A program made the translations under genes and the position numbers. The notes beneath the pieces were generated by a model. That model was not told the DNA's origin and did no database searches. It saw nothing but the letters and a program-made list of their open reading frames with translations. Of a DNA stretch of 64,000 bases, positions 13,277 to 25,542 are shown one piece after another. Within the stretch, counting starts at the first letter, position 1; each line of letters begins with the position of its first letter. The stretch is from assembly GCA_911728455.2 (NCBI GenBank), contig OU452232.1:496001-560000 (forward strand), read 5' to 3'. The stretch is from Marthasterias glacialis (lineage: Eukaryota > Echinodermata > Asteroidea > Forcipulatida > Asteriidae).

Positions 13277-13346
13277 TCAGGTGGGATTTGAACCCTCTAT
13301 CTCTGCATTTTAGATCAGATGTCTGAACCACCCAGTGACTAGAAGC
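13277..13346 (-). repeat. tRNA-like SINE, minus strand (copy 1 of 4)
   Basis: On the minus strand a TAGTCACTGGGTGG A-box-like motif and a B box (here with one change, GGGTTCAAATCCC) have tRNA spacing. It lies about 300 bp before the 108-nt exon in every unit, so it is part of the duplicated block. Confidence 0.5.
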
Positions 13347-13643
13347 CAGTTTGAACCCTGTAATAAGCAGTGGATATCGTATACATTGAATACATGTAAT
13401 AATTGCATCCAGGAAAAAGACTATTATTTTGGTTAGACCCTTACACTGATGTGTGATAAGCACTTTATACTGAGTGCTTTCAGAGTCTTGTGGGAAAACA
13501 CAAAAAGACTTCAACAAAAGAAAGACTTCTAGACAGAAGATGTTTAACTCATGAATTCTGTTATGAACATGGTGTAAGTGTCATCATGTCTATCAGTTTC
13601 ACTTTCACATCATCTTTCTCTTTCTCATCTTTGTTCTTTACAG

Positions 13644-13751
13644 AAGGAGAACTCAAGTCTAGTTCAGCATCTTGAGGATGAGGAGTGTGGTAGTCTAAAG
13701 CTGAAGCAGATGATGTCACTGCTGGAGCATGAACTAGACTAAAGAAATCAG
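13644..13751 (+). pseudogene. 108-nt possible coiled-coil exon, copy 1 (in-frame stop)
   Basis: The exon has a polypyrimidine tract and AG acceptor and a GTATGA donor, and is exactly 36 codons in phase 0. The only open frame encodes a charged, leucine-rich helix-like segment (ENSSLVQHLEDEECGSLKLK...). Near its 3' end the codon after ELD is TAA, while copy 4 has CAA. A possible preceding mini-exon (about 13483-13575) has lost one base from an A-run, shifting its frame. It is probably a decayed duplicate; family unknown. Confidence 0.35.
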
Positions 13752-14540
13752 GTATGAGATGAGAGGAATCATGTAGTGTGCTTAGAAGAAAGAAACTAGG
13801 AGTTGAGACAAATCCACTGCCAAATATCAGAAAACTGCGGCTAAACATAGTGCTTCAAAATTCATCCAAGCAAAGTTGTTTTGCAAAACAGCAGAAAAAA
13901 TGGGCACTCTGTATGAGTGCAACACATAGGCCTACAGACAACCAGGTAACTTGCTTCATAAAAGTTCATATCAAGTTCAACAAACAGTACAACCATAGAA
14001 TTATATTCAAATAACAATGACACATGCAGCTTTAGGAGTTTTATTTACAAGTGCAGTACTGGCTTCATGCTTCATTGCTTTCTTTGTATGTTGTACCAAG
14101 CGATACCAGTCAGCCAAATTAGGTACCTACTGTACACTGTTCATGCTACGTGACTGTAGGAGGAAATAACCTTGGAGAAATTGTTATTCTCAGCGCCATT
14201 TTGGGAGGGTAGACCAGCTCCGGTATTACTGACTATCAGAATTAATTGTTGTGAACTTAGCAAGAGAAAACACCTTGATTTGAGTTCACTAATACTTGGG
14301 ACTAGCCTGGGACACTACTGCAGGACATGTTGATGTAGGAGGATTGACAGTGGTTAAAAGTGCACAGTGATTATAGGTGAGTACAGATCACAAATTCATT
14401 CAACTTAATAATTTGCTCCATACTCTACTTGACATAGCAATGCCTGATGTTCATTATTTGCACAACTTCACAAAATGTGTAAGCTTTGTAGTAAAAAATG
14501 ATAAATCAATGTAATTGCTGAAGACTGAAAACTTGAAAAG

Positions 14541-17152
14541 ATTTATCTTTTAAATATAATTATGTAAACTCATTAGGGTATGTAGTTGTGATACAGAGTG
14601 AATGATAATCTCTTAGAAAGTCACAATCTACCTCATGGTGTTAGACAGAGGGGGTGTCTGGGTGTCTTCTAGATTCTTGGTTAGGAATTTTGAAGGCCTA
14701 CTTCAGGTTTTTAACCAGTAGGCACCGGATGCTGTAAATCATTGCAATATTTTATCCAAGCCAGTAAAAGGGTGATGTGATTTTTGGTGAGCTGCTTTAG
14801 CAGAATGCGATCCTATGTAGTACTGATCTTGTCAGTTCATCTGTCCGTCCGTCCTTACATCCGGCCGTCCGCATTCAATAGACTTTTAGCTTTAAGCTTT
14901 TTATGTTTTTAGTTGTTGTATTGAATCTAAAAACCCTAAGTGAAACCACTCTACAGTGACAGCCATGCGTTGTGTTTCTAAACCAATTGTTTAAAAGAAA
15001 TGTTCTGGGAATGAAAAAACATGTTAAACTTATTTTTTTCATTGTTAAACATCGCCTCAGGACTTTAAATAGACAACTTGAGATTAAATGTTGATGTTTT
15101 AGAACTAAAATTTGAACTGACTTGCAACAACACAATATACATGTAGATTTAAACAAACAAAAACAAAACTAATGACTATGTCACCAATTCCAGTTGACTG
15201 ATCTGAAACAATAAATAATCTGAAATGGTCAAAACTTTTAATTGCACTGAACACTGACTTGAAAATTAGATCAAAGATTGCTATTGACATGCTGATTAAC
15301 ATGTAAAATAAAAACTTGTGAGAATGTCATTAGTTCCAAATGACTGACCTAAAACAATGACAACTTTGAATGGCCATAACTCTTTATTGCAATAATGTAC
15401 TGACTTGAAACTTGATTCAAATACTGCTACTGACATGCAGATTTATATGAAAAGATAAAACTCATGATTATGACACAGGTACCATTTGAATGAGCTAAAA
15501 CAATGAAAACCTTGAACGGTCATAATTTCTTATTGCAATGATTTACTGACCATTATTTTGTTCCTAACTTAAAGAATACTTTTCCCAGTGGGCCCTCCCC
15601 CATCTGAGCCCCTTTGCCACAACTCAAACCCAAGTAGACAGTGGTCAAGTGCATTCAAATTAATGTCTTTACCCCATTGAACATTAGTTGATCAAAATGG
15701 TCAATTTGTCTAATAGCTCTGTTTCCTCTATCGGCGATCCACAGCTCGCCATGACAGCTTTTGCTGTTCTAGCTGTATTTTTGTGTGAAATTCCAAGCCA
15801 AGAACAAAGGGCGCCCTCACATTGCGCACTAAGGAACATGTACAGAGTGTGCAGACGCTGTGTAGCGCTTGCTTTCACCCACATAAAGTGCCAGATAGTG
15901 CTTGAACATTTTGTCATTTTTTTTTGCAGTATGCAGGAGTTATTTTGTAATCCTTGATTCCAGACCTTTGTCCTTTTGTTCCAAGAAGAGGATTACAAGA
16001 CATCGAGAGGCTTCCACCAATGTTTTTTCATTGTATTTTGTCTCAAAGGAGGTATGTCCGAGTGTACTGAGTATCCAGCCTTTGTTCTGATTATAAAAAT
16101 AATGCTTGGCCACAGCTCACAGCCAAGGTTTTGCAATTCATGGCGCGTAAATTTGAAATTTTCTTGACAGACAAACCAAAAATCACAGTGCTTCGATTTT
16201 AATCCCCAAAAAAATTCCAGCAATTCCGACAAAATAATCCTGCTGCCAGGGTGATGGGAAAAATTGGAAAAATCCTGCTGGCAACTGGTTTATTGCAATT
16301 CAAAGTCCAATATTTCAAGTGGTGGTTTAAAAATAAAACCATATTGAAGATTTTGAGGGTTTTTAAGGTGAAAAACAGGATTGGTAGTCCAAAAAACTTT
16401 TTTCATTAGTATTAGTCTGAAAGCTGACTGATTCTGAAGTTCATACCAGTACCAATCTTCCATATAGCTATTTCTGTCTGAAATACTGTCAATGTCTTGA
16501 AAATAGAAGTTGAAGACGCCGATTTTAGTTTTGGGTTGTTACAATCAAAATTAAAGAAAACGTGTTTACATGCTTTTCAGGCATGCAACTTGTCAGCCGA
16601 TCAGATGATTTCCTTGAAAATTGAAAAAAACAGTACAAAGTCTTGCTGTGCCCGACACTTTTCTCTTTTTTAACAAACTGCAATTGCATGTTTATGAAAA
16701 GTGTGCACATTTTTTTCACTATCTTCTCCTGACTCGGACGACGAATTGAGCCCAAATTTTCTCAGATTTTTTTTTTTTTGTATATTTTGAATAAAGAACA
16801 CTACACTATCAGCCTCACCAACCCTGTGTTTAGCCTTTAAGCACTACAAAATGTAACATCTGAAGAAATGTTAAACTGTAAGATAAAGGTTTATTTAGAA
16901 TAGAATTTGAATTTGGGCAGTCTGCTTAGTGGTAAGTAAAACTGCATTTAGTTTGAGGAATTCAAACTGTTGATCGGCCACCTGTGACTCAATAATGCAG
17001 GAACAGACATCATTCAGATCAGTTGGCTTCCGTCAGACGAAGCAATAATAATAGCTATCCACTGATTGATAATATTAGTGTAGATAAAGCTTTAGGCAGC
17101 TGTGTGACATGAAGCTGGTTTAATATTTTGACTCTTTGATATTTATTTTCAG
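14541..17152. other. 5' flank of TRIM gene 1
   Basis: No supported gene. A GTCC microsatellite-like run (14836-14872) is present. Overlapping short ORFs on both strands near 15684-16232 have no domain. Unlike genes 2-4, no foldback element is found upstream of this gene, so its promoter context differs from its paralogs. Confidence 0.45.
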
Positions 17153-17158
17153 ATAAAA

Positions 17159-18413
17159 ATGGCATCTTCTGAACCACCACATGCTTCAGCTCTAGAGAAA
17201 ATCATCCAGAATCATCTGGAGTGCAGTATTTGCCAAGAAGAATACACAGAACCCAAACTACTGGACTGTCACCACAGCTTCTGTAAACACTGCTTAAGTA
17301 AATACTGCAAAGATGCTGAGATGATTTCTTGTCCACTGTGTCGACAAGAAACACAACTTCCTCAGATGGGTGTTCAAGATCTCAAGACTAACTTCGTTCT
17401 AATTGGTCTTGCATCTCAACTAGAACAGGTCAGCTCATCTGAAGAGAACAAGTTAATCTGTAAACTATGCAAACAGGAAAATAAAGCAACACATTTCTGC
17501 TTAGAATGCCCCATGTTTATCTGTGCAAACTGTAGTGATATGCACCAGAAGATTCCTGCAGTATCCAGCCACACAGTAGCTACATTCAAAGACATTCTTG
17601 ATGGGAAGGTTGCAATGAAAGAGAAAAGAGACAAACGTCATCAAGAATGCCAGACTCATGAAGGTGAAGTGATGAGGTTTTATTGTACAACATGTGATGT
17701 GATGATTTGTAGAGATTGCGTTGTCATAGATCACCGTAATCCACCACATGAGTATATTGACTGCAACAAAGCCTCATCCACATGTAAACAGTCATTGGCT
17801 CAACTCATGACTCCCCTTGAAGAAATCCTGAAGAAACTTGAACAATCTCAAGCAACTTTCTCAACACTGAAAGACAACCTAGATGTTTCAGTTGAGAGAA
17901 CCATGGCAGAGGTGAAGAACAGAGCTGATGAGATCAGGGCTGAGGTAACAGCTCAAGAGAGTCGCATCATGGATGAAATAAAAACCATCCACAAAGATCG
18001 GAACAAGAAATTGGAGGAATATGAGCAAACTGTGAGTGTAAACTCACAGCAAATACAGCAATCACTGCAGAAAGCCAAAGATGTCAGCAAGATTTCATCA
18101 GGTCCTGACTTCCTTGTACTCTATCCTACTATCAGTAAGGACTTGAAATTATTCAGAGGTCAAAATCAACCCAAGATAGATCCTACCCTTTCCCATCTGA
18201 GGTTCAATCCAGGGGTTTGTGACATCACCCTGGGTAATCTGAAGGAACCAAGGTGGGAGCTGTGTTTGGAGTTTAAGGATGATTTCAAATGGGCTCGGGG
18301 TATTGATGCTTCTCTACCTGGGGATGAGGTGGCAGTGGCAGACTACTGGAATAAAAAAGTGGTAATCTATGACACTAAGGGACACCAGAAGAAAACTATC
18401 CAATTATCACACA
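17159..18413 (+). CDS. TRIM-NHL gene 1, exon 1: RING, two B-boxes, coiled coil, first propeller blade
   Basis: First coding exon of a 623-aa predicted RING E3 ubiquitin ligase, joined to 19838-20454. RING C3HC4 ligands are C22, C25, C37, H39, C42, C45, C58 and C61. B-box 1 ligands are C101, C104, C114, C117, C122, C125, H129 and H138. B-box 2 ligands are C164, H167, C176, C179, C184, C187, H192 and H197. A coiled coil, the usual TRIM dimerisation region, spans about 205-315. The first NHL-type blade starts near 366. All zinc ligands are present, so ligase activity is expected by family. The ATG lies 6 nt after a splice acceptor (TTTTCAG, exon from 17153), so a non-coding 5' exon exists upstream. 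The donor is ACA then GTAAGT, phase 1. The RING loop is four residues shorter than in genes 2-4. No filamin domain is seen. The substrate is unknown. Confidence 0.93.
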
Positions 18414-18722
18414 GTAAGTTCCTTACAAAAGCATTGATTTAGAGGTATAGTACTTTGTGCAAAGTTCTAACAGTGTAAAAATAAGACTTGATTTGTTATC
18501 AGGGTGACAGTCAAAGTGTATTTCATGAGAATAATTAGCTATTCTTGTCCAATACTGTAATCAAACCAGAGATTTTATCAACAATATTTTTATGTCATTA
18601 ACTGAAATCACTAACTGAAAATGATATCTACATGTATATCAGACATGATTGCAATAGATAAAAGGAATAGTCAAAGTGCATGTCATGAAAATGATTGATT
18701 ATTGCTATTCCATTGTATTTAA

Positions 18723-19650
18723 CCCTATCAGGACCGGGCTTTTTTTGGTTGTATGGGGACCGGGGAGGGGCACATAGTGCCCCCCCTCCGTATTTTCCAA
18801 AGTGTTTGACCGATCTTGATGAAACTTGCCACAAATGTTCATTTCACCGAGTTGTACATGATGAGGTCACAAAATTTCAAAAAATTGTCACTAGAGGGCG
18901 TTTTTGACCGTTTTTTGCCCATTTTTGGTCAAAAATCGTGTTTTTGCCATAACTTCTGTATTTTTTGTCCGAATGTTTTGAAACCTGGCAAACTTGTACA
19001 TATTAACAAGATAAATATAATTAGAACCTAATTTAGTCACTGGAGTTATCTTTAGGGGGCATAATACTTCATTAATTTTCCCATTTTCGGGAAAAAAATG
19101 TTTTTTCGCATTTTTTTCTCTTAATAATCAAAATGGCCGCCGCCAAGGGCCCAGGGAGAAATGATAGGGCTTGATTGACAAATCTGAGCATTTTTTGGGT
19201 CTGAAAAGTAATAAATTAGCAGGTTGAAAATATTCCATTGCTAAAAAACTTGATATAATTTGACCCCCTAATTACAGGCTGAAAACACAAAATCCAAGAT
19301 GGCCGCCAAAAATGGCAGCCATTTTAAAATCCAGAAAAGCATTTCAGAGTATCACGTGACTCACCACTATCACTTTTCTGGCAAAAAAACATAAAATAAG
19401 TGGAAATTATGTCCAAAAATTTTTAAAAATCACTCAAAAACAGTAAAATCGTGTGACCCAAGGTCAAACAAATGGTTGCCATGGCAACAGATAAACCCGG
19501 TATCGATTATTTTTTGCCAATATGATCCTAGATATATTTTAGGAAAAGTCAGATAATTTCGCGGTGATCAGACTAAGCGTTCAAAAGTAATGGGAAAAAA
19601 ATTGGTAGGGGGAGGCACATTGTGCCCCCCCCCCCCTGGTCCTGATAGGG
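18723..19650 (+). mobile_element. piggyBac-like MITE in gene 1 intron (element A)
   Basis: A 928-bp non-coding element flanked by TTAA on both sides (18719-18722 and 19651-19654). Its terminal inverted repeats are CCCTATCAGGACCGGG at the left and the inverse of CCTGATAGGG at the right. TTAA target duplication and CCC-starting termini are typical of the piggyBac superfamily. No transposase ORF is present, so it is non-autonomous. A C-run lies near the right end. It occupies most of the 1424-bp intron and is oriented opposite to the copy downstream of exon 2. Confidence 0.85.
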
Positions 19651-19837
19651 TTAAAACAAGTGAAATATGAAATAAACAAAGTAAAAAGGCCTTTAATGAC
19701 CTGTGAAAAAAAATTAATTTAAGAATAATTCCTTTTTAAATTTTTTGTAAAAGGCAACTTAAACTGGTCATAGGTATTAATTTGAATGTGAATGATCATT
19801 GTATTGAGTTGTGACCATTTACTCATTTGTTTTCCAG

Positions 19838-20454
19838 AACCATGGGCTGTTGCTGCATTCCAGAATCAGTTAGTGGTTGTAGATACAACCAACTCAGTCA
19901 AGATGTACAATAAGAATGGCACAAAGGGATTGGATTTCTACACAGTGCCTCATAGTGAAGTGGGCAAGACAGCAGTAAACCTCAACAGTGTAGCAGTCAT
20001 GAAGGATACAATCATTGTGGGTGATGTGAAGAGGTCAGTTATAACTAAACACAGCTCCAGTGATGGTTCACTCATAGACACTGTTTCAGTTAAGACTAAA
20101 CCTTGCTTCTTGGCCATTGACAGCAAGGATAGAGTTGTAGTCAGTGGTTGGGACCAACAACAAGTGGACATTGTTGATGACAATGGTGCTACACTAATCA
20201 CCATCAAACCAACCATCAATGGTCAGCAAGTTAAATACTGCAGAGGTGTATGCTGTGACAGCTCAGCTATCTACATTGCAGTGCGCAATGAGGATCTCAA
20301 CACTGGTCATATTCATCAGTATGACACTGAGGGTAGATTTCTCAGCTGTATTGCTCAGGGTCTGTACAACCCATTTGGAATCTCATTGACATCAGATGGG
20401 CAGCAGCTGGCAGTGACAGACTACACATCAGTGAAGATTTATAACAAGGTGTAA
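19838..20454 (+). CDS. TRIM-NHL gene 1, exon 2: propeller blades 2-6
   Basis: Terminal coding exon, acceptor TTTTCCAG, phase 1, ending at TAA. It supplies about 205 residues making the rest of a six-bladed NHL-type propeller. Blade cores recur as AVAAF, SVAVM, FLAID, RGVCC and FGISL, each followed by a VD, GD, SG or TD turn. In TRIM-NHL proteins this domain recruits protein or RNA targets. Residues just before each first strand and just after each VAD-type turn differ from genes 2 and 3, while the other loops match. This copy uniquely has VRNEDL, one residue longer than VCNGF in genes 2 and 3. No AATAAA occurs before the downstream MITE; the first lies inside it at 21465. Confidence 0.92.
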
Positions 20455-20751
20455 TGTTATCCAATAATTAGGATACTGGTCAAATATTGTCTTGTCAAGA
20501 TACAAATGCTACAAGTACATGTACAACATGTACATTGACATGAAATGACCACAATGTGTCAATACTTCTCAATAGAATTCAATTCCCAAAAGATGTGTGT
20601 TATTCATTCTTTCATTCAAACAATAATCTACTCAGTTTCAATTTCATGTAAAAAACTCACTGTAAGTTCAATTGTCCAATAATTTCAGTAAAAGAAACAA
20701 TATTTTTGTATCAAACCTAAATGTAATTAACGCTATATTTATATGTAATAA
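20455..20751 (+). other. Proximal 3' UTR of gene 1
   Basis: Non-coding and strongly conserved after genes 2 and 3. It has no AATAAA or ATTAAA. The transcript therefore probably continues into the MITE, whose AATAAA (21465-21470) is kept in all three units, or to AATAAA at 21732. Confidence 0.5.
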
Positions 20752-21560
20752 TCCTATCAGAACCAGGGAGCACAATGTGCCCCCCTACCAATTTTCTCCC
20801 GTAACTTTTCATCGCTTAAATTGATCACTGCGAAATTTATTGACTTTTCCCAAAATATTTTGAGGATCATATTGGCAAAAAATACATGATGTCAGGGCTT
20901 AGTGTTGCCATGACAACCATTGGTTTGACCTTGGGTCACACGATTTTACTGTTTTTGAGTGATTTTTTTTACACTTTTTGAACACTTGTTATGGTTTTGG
21001 GAATTCAAAATGGCCGCCATTTTTAGCGGCCATCTTGGATTTTCTGTTTTCAGCCTGTAATTAAGGGGTCAAATTTTATCAAGTTTTTTAACAATATAAT
21101 TTTTTCAACATGCTAATTTCTTACTTTTCGGACCCCAAAAATGTTTAGATTTTTTAACCAAGCCTTATTATTTCTCTCTGGGCTCTTGGCAGCGGCCATA
21201 TTGGATTTTAAGTGAAAAAACTCTGCCCCGAAAATGGGATAAGTTAATGGATTAAAACGTACCCAAAGGTGACTCCAGTAACTTAATTAGGTTCGAGTTA
21301 TATTGATCTTGTAAAACTGTATAAATTTGCCAAGTTTCAAAACATCCCGACAAAAAATACAAAAGTTATGGGGAAAACACGATTTTTGACAAAAAAACAG
21401 TTAAAAACGCCTTCTAGTGACGATTTTTTGAAATTTGTTTATGTTATCATGTAGAACTTGGTGAAATAAAAAACTTCTGGCAAGTTTTTTCAAAATCGGT
21501 CGATTGCTTTGCAAAATACGAAGGGGGGGGGGGGGTGCAAAAAGCCCGGTCCTGATAGGG
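20752..21560 (-). mobile_element. piggyBac-like MITE downstream of gene 1 (element B)
   Basis: An 809-bp copy of element A in reverse orientation. The right end has a CCTGATAGGG terminus and an intact TTAA (21561-21564). The left flank TTAA has decayed to ATAA here but is intact in units 2 and 3. Reverse-complement identity with element A is obvious throughout, including the GGCCGCCATTTT and GTTGCCATG cores. It contains a G-run and an AATAAA. No ORF for a transposase. Confidence 0.82.
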
Positions 21561-21564
21561 TTAA

Positions 21565-22650
21565 GTGATTGTTGATTTGGTATTTCAAATTATAAAACTG
21601 TTGTCACAGATTCAAATTGTTAAGTTCGTACGTTTCATTGTAACAATCAATTATTTTTCAAAAAAAGAGAAATCACAAACTTGTATTAAAATGAACTCAT
21701 TCTTATTGTTTTTTCAGTAAAAACTCTATTAAATAAATCTGTGACAATTTTACAAAGTTTGATGATAAATATTATTAAATCAGCACTTTTAATTTCACTT
21801 ATATGTTGACATGGATTTGATACACATTGTATTTATTTTGATTTGGCATGTCAAAATAAGAGCACAGTGTTCAGGAAAGCAGTTTCTCTGGAAGTATTTC
21901 GAAAAGGAATATTTCTCAGGACACTTCCATGTAAATTTGTTCCATTTAATACTTTCCTGACAGAATCAATCATGTATCATACCTTTATATTAAAAAATGG
22001 CTAAACATCAGAATCCAACATCAGTGAGAGTGTAAAAATTACTGGCATGCTTATTCAAATAAATGTTGAAATTAAAATTGTACCAATTGTTATTTTCCTG
22101 GCAGTATGAATCATGTATCATACCTTTAAAGGAAGTTGTCACACATCAAAATCTAGAAATAGTGACAGTGTAAAAGTTATTGGCATTGTGTAATAGAGGC
22201 CATGAACATTTCAATAAGTGTACAGTATGTAAACCTTGATACATGTAGCAGTGTACAAGAAACCAATATCAACAAAGCAATCTCTTGTTGGATGGTTGCA
22301 GTTAGTACAGGATACTCAATATTCTATATTGAAGATTGACTATCTATACTTTGATGATTAGTTATCAGAAAAATAGACATGCTCTGCTGGTGGAGCAGAA
22401 ATTGTATATATGTTTCAATTCTTTTTAACTGAGAAGTTTTATTGGCATCAACATTTGTTTACACTTAATGTTGACAACAAAACCAAATATGTACATCTAT
22501 GCATTATATTCAAATTGTTAAATGGAAAAGGTTTTACCTGATCAATAGTTTAATTATGTTTTTGTATTGTACAAACATGGGTTAGGTTTAATTGGATCTA
22601 GATTCAGGGTTACTTTTGAGTCAGGAGTTTTTAGAGCACAAGAAAACGAC
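21565..22650. other. 3' flank between MITE and minisatellite
   Basis: AT-rich, no supported gene. It is conserved after genes 2 and 3, where an extra 152-bp insertion interrupts it. AATAAA is present at 21732-21737. Confidence 0.5.
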
Positions 22651-24230
22651 GGAGTAGGTTTGCCCTTGTAGATACAATTAATAGTCTGATCATGGTGTAG
22701 AAAAAGTAGAACTAGAAACATTGGATTCTGATTCAATAAACACTGTTGGCAACTGTGGAGTAGGTTTGCCCTTGTAGATACAATTAATAGTTTGATCATG
22801 GTGTAGAAAAAGTAGAACTAGAAACATTGGATTCTGATTCAATAAACACTGTTGGCAACTGTGGAGTAGGTTTGCCCTTGTAGATACAATTAATAGTCTG
22901 ATCATGATGTGGAAAAAGTAGAACTAGAAACATTGGATTCTGATTCAATAAACACTGTTGGCAACTGTGGAGTAGGTTTGCCCTTGTAGATACAATAAAT
23001 AGTTTGATCATGGTGTAGAAAAAGTAGAACTAGAAACATTGGATTCTGATTCAATAAACACTGTTGGCAACTGTGGAGTAGGTTTGCCCTTGTAGATACA
23101 ATTAATAGTCTGATCATGGTGTAGAAAAAGTAGAACTAGAAACATTGGATTCTGATTCAATAAACACTGTTGGCAACTGTGGAGTAGGTTTGCCCTTGTA
23201 GATTCCATTAATAGTCTGATCATGGTGTGGAAAAAGTAGAACCAGAAACATTGGATTCGGATTCAATAAACACTGTTGGCAACTGTGGAGTAGGTTTGCC
23301 CTTGTAGATACAATTAATAGTCTGATCATGGTGTGGAAAAAGTAGAACTAGAAACATTGGATTCTGATTCAATAAACACTGTTGGCAACTGTGGAGTAGG
23401 TTTGCCCTTGTAGATACAATTAATAGTCTGATCATGATGTGGAAAAAGTAGAACTAGAAACATTGGATTCTGATTCAATAAACACTGTTGGCAACTGTGG
23501 AGTAGGTTTGCCCTTGTAGATACAATTAATAGTTTGATCATGGTGTGGAAAAAGTAGAACTAGAAACATTGGATTCTGATTCAATAAACACTGTTGGCAA
23601 CTGTGGAGTAGGTTTGCCTTTGTAGATACAATTAGTAGTCTGATCATGGTGTGGAAAAAGTAGAACTAGAAACATTGGATTCTGATTCAATAAACACTGT
23701 TGGCAACTGTGGAGTAGGTTTGCCCTTGTAGATACAATTAATAGTCTGATCATGGTGTGGAAAAAGTAGAACTAGAAACATTGGATTCTGATTCAATAAA
23801 CACTGTTGGCAACTGTGGAGTAGGTTTGCCCTTGTAGATACAATTAATAGTTTGATCATGGTGTGGAAAAAGTAGAACTAGAAACATTGGATTCTGATTC
23901 AATAAACACTGTTGGCAACTGTGGAGTAGGTTTGCCTTTGTAGATACAATTAATAGTCTGATTATGGTGTGGAAAAAGTAGAACTAGAAACATTGGATTC
24001 TGATTCAATAAACACTGTTGGCAACTGTGGAGTAGGTTTGCCCTTGTAGATACAATTAATAGTCTGATCATGGTGTGGAAAAAGTAGAACTAGAAACATT
24101 GGATTCTGATTCAATAAACACTGTTGGCAACTGTGGAGTAGGTTTGCCCTTGTAGATACAATTAATAGTCTGATCATGGTGTGGAAAAAGTAGAACTAGA
24201 AACATTGGATTCTGATTCAATAAACACTAT
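22651..24230. repeat. 106-bp minisatellite, about 15 units
   Basis: Head-to-tail copies of a 106-bp unit beginning GGAGTAGGTTTGCCC. Units differ at a few recurrent positions (GTGTAG or GTGTGG, AGTCTG or AGTTTG, CATGG or CATGA). Because 106 is not a multiple of 3, each minus-strand ORF runs for about two units and then stops; these are artefacts. Homologous shorter arrays follow genes 2 and 3. Confidence 0.95.
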
Positions 24231-25066
24231 TGTTAACAGAGTTGATGAGATATCTGATGTCATAACTTCATAATGGTCTATGTACATCGTTGTAAGCATT
24301 CAGGTTACATTACAACATTCCTATATCTTCATTTGATTTTTCCATTTGTTATTATTCATTATTCTCCCAACTATGTAGCTGTGCATTTATATTAAGGAAC
24401 AGGTGTACAATATGATCAAGTGATACAAATACTGCATGTCAGATTGCTATTTGACCTAAAGTGGGTTTCAATTTAAATTGTATGAAATAACCAAGAATGT
24501 TTCTGTAGTTAGCTCATTTATATAACATGTTGTTTAATTGGAGTTTTGCAGTAAGTTGGTTCTGTATATAATTAAGATTGACATTACAGTGTTTTATTGC
24601 TCATGTAGACTTGTATTGATTAATACTACTCTGTCTCGAAATATTGTATTAATATTTCTGTCAAGTGAAGATTGATTCCACTAACTCTCTGTCTCATTCA
24701 ATTTCCACATAGTTTATGGACCAGGAAGATCTTCTCATCTAAAGTGAAAACAAATCCAATCAAACCTTCAAATTACTACAACTTCAAAACATGTTTTAAT
24801 TACTTTTAATGTTACTGTAACAAGTACAATACTGTTAGAAATAATGGCTTGTAAAAGATTTTACGTAAAAATATATCGCCAATCAAGACAAATAAACTTA
24901 TTCAAAAAAATAAATGTAATGGCAAATCTCAAAGAGCTCTTCTTAATGTGTCCAAAATAGTAAATTATATGTTGTATTATTTTGGTTTTTACATTACATG
25001 TACAACCATGTGTGATAAGCACTGTATATTCAAGTCCTGCTGAACATCTACAGGAATACTAACTAC
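24231..25066. other. Spacer after minisatellite
   Basis: AT-rich and conserved in the next two units. A possible acceptor (TTTCCACATAG near 24710) is followed by a short stretch that is open in only one phase and not convincingly coding. Confidence 0.4.
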
Positions 25067-25136
25067 TCAGGTGGGATTCGAACCCTCTATCTCTGCATTT
25101 TAGATCAGATGTCTTAACCACCCAGTGACTAGAAGC
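25067..25136 (-). repeat. tRNA-like SINE, minus strand (copy 2 of 4)
   Basis: Same element as 13277-13346, with perfect B box GGGTTCGAATCCC on the minus strand. Confidence 0.5.
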
Positions 25137-25434
25137 CAGTTTGAACCCTGTAATAAGCAGTGGATACCGTATACATTGAATACATGTAATAATTGCATCC
25201 AGGAAAAAGACTATTATTTTGGTTAGACCCTTACACTGATGTGTGATAAGCACTTTATACTGAGTGCTTTCAGAGTCTTGTGGGAAAACACAAAAAAGAC
25301 TTCAACAAAAGGAAGACTTCTAGACAGAAAATGTTGAACTCATGAATTCTGTTATGAACATGGTGTAAGTGTCATCATGTCTATCAGTTTCACTTTCACA
25401 TCATCTTCCTCTTTCTCATATTTGTTCTTTACAG

Positions 25435-25542
25435 AAGGAGAACTCAAGTCTAGTTCAGCATCTTGAGGATGAGGAGTGTGGTAGTCTAAAGCTGAAACAG
25501 ATGATGTCACTGCTGGAGCATGAACTAGACTAAAGAAATCAG
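25435..25542 (+). pseudogene. 108-nt possible coiled-coil exon, copy 2 (in-frame stop)
   Basis: Identical in layout to 13644-13751: acceptor, 36 codons in phase 0, donor, and the same TAA in place of copy 4's CAA. The candidate preceding mini-exon also has a stop here (AAATGTTGA in that frame). Confidence 0.35.

Noticed and set aside
18628-19031. ORFs within the intronic MITE
   Set aside because: Short frames inside a non-autonomous element; no transposase motif and not kept in the deleted copy of gene 2.
22554-24177. Ladder of 71-81 aa minus-strand ORFs with near-identical sequence
   Set aside because: They are frames through a 106-bp tandem repeat that is not a multiple of three; each stops after about two units, and the same happens in every array (35.4-36.6, 51.6-53.0 kb).
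22651-24230. CRISPR-like regular array
   Set aside because: Units are contiguous 106-bp repeats with no unique spacers, and the DNA is eukaryotic.
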